Shown here: positions 22,746 through 22,773 of the stretch, one piece after another
How positions within the stretch are numbered: the first letter of the stretch is position 1
Layout of the letters: each line of letters begins with the position of its first letter
NCBI GenBank assembly: GCA_004335635.1
Contig: QAXH01004131.1
Span: 1 to 22,773, forward strand
Direction: 5' to 3'
DNA from: Chloromonas sp. AAM2
Taxonomy: Eukaryota; Chlorophyta; Chlorophyceae; Chlamydomonadales; Chlamydomonadaceae
DNA: 22,773 nucleotides
The notes under the pieces: generated by a model
What the model was told of the DNA's origin: nothing
Seen by the model: only the letters and a program-made list of their open reading frames with translations
The model's database searches: none
Program-made: the position numbers and the translations under genes

Positions 22746-22773
22746 TGATGCCTGGCTGCATGGCCAGACCGCT

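Larger units (their letters stand above)
21343..22773. other. Region upstream of the oxidase gene, no supported gene
   Basis: This 1.4-kb stretch should hold the 5' UTR and promoter of the - strand oxidase. Short open frames on both strands (for example 21856-22077 +) show no domain I recognise and no phased partners. It contains the AACCGGTTT pair, the C-run/G-run inverted repeat, the palindrome ATTGTATACAAT at 22408-22419, and a GCATGC-rich block at the right edge. An exon of a further gene past 22773 cannot be excluded. Confidence 0.5.

Overview
The window looks like nuclear DNA of a green alga, probably a chlorophyte of the Trebouxiophyceae type; the taxon is inferred. Every gene I can reconstruct is split into many short exons. 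Introns run from 121 to 799 bp, with GTGAGT/GTGCGG-like donors and TGCAG acceptors. The base composition is moderately GC-rich, and candidate TGTAA poly(A) signals, typical of green algae, lie about 300 bp after two of the stop codons. There are no operons, bacterial features, tRNAs, rRNAs or CRISPR arrays that I can support.

Layout: two genes on the + strand meet two genes on the - strand (> > < <). Positions 1-6385 (+) hold the 3' part of a large TPR-repeat protein, 11 exons in perfect phase and at least 914 residues, which I think is a SKI3/TTC37-like Ski-complex scaffold. Its second intron contains a 27-copy, 15-bp minisatellite and a second, 16-bp tandem repeat. Positions 7049-8735 (+) hold a three-exon model for an unrecognised 337-residue protein. 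It has a SUMO-interaction-like motif, a divergent Myb/SANT-like segment, a basic nuclear-localisation-like patch and a C-terminal Cys cluster. Positions 8736-10946 are a convergent intergenic space with no supported gene.

Positions 14658-10947 (-) hold a complete eight-exon NFU iron-sulfur scaffold of the mitochondrial NFU4/NFU5 (human NFU1) type, 256 residues, with a presequence, an Nfu N-terminal domain and a CxxC-bearing NifU domain. A cluster of palindromes and a CACGTCA element lies about 110-160 bp upstream of its start codon. Positions 21342-16765 (-) hold a complete 13-exon glyoxal oxidase/galactose oxidase-like copper radical oxidase, 634 residues. It has a signal peptide and all five residues expected for the Cys-Tyr radical and copper site. 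Its first and last exons are short and were found by splice phase and family motifs. Positions 21343-22773 contain no recognised gene, only repeats and possible regulatory elements.

The four genes have no evident common pathway: RNA decay scaffold, unknown nuclear-type protein, mitochondrial Fe-S assembly, and a secreted H2O2-producing oxidase. The most general oddity is a strong excess of the 6-mer GCATGC throughout the window.
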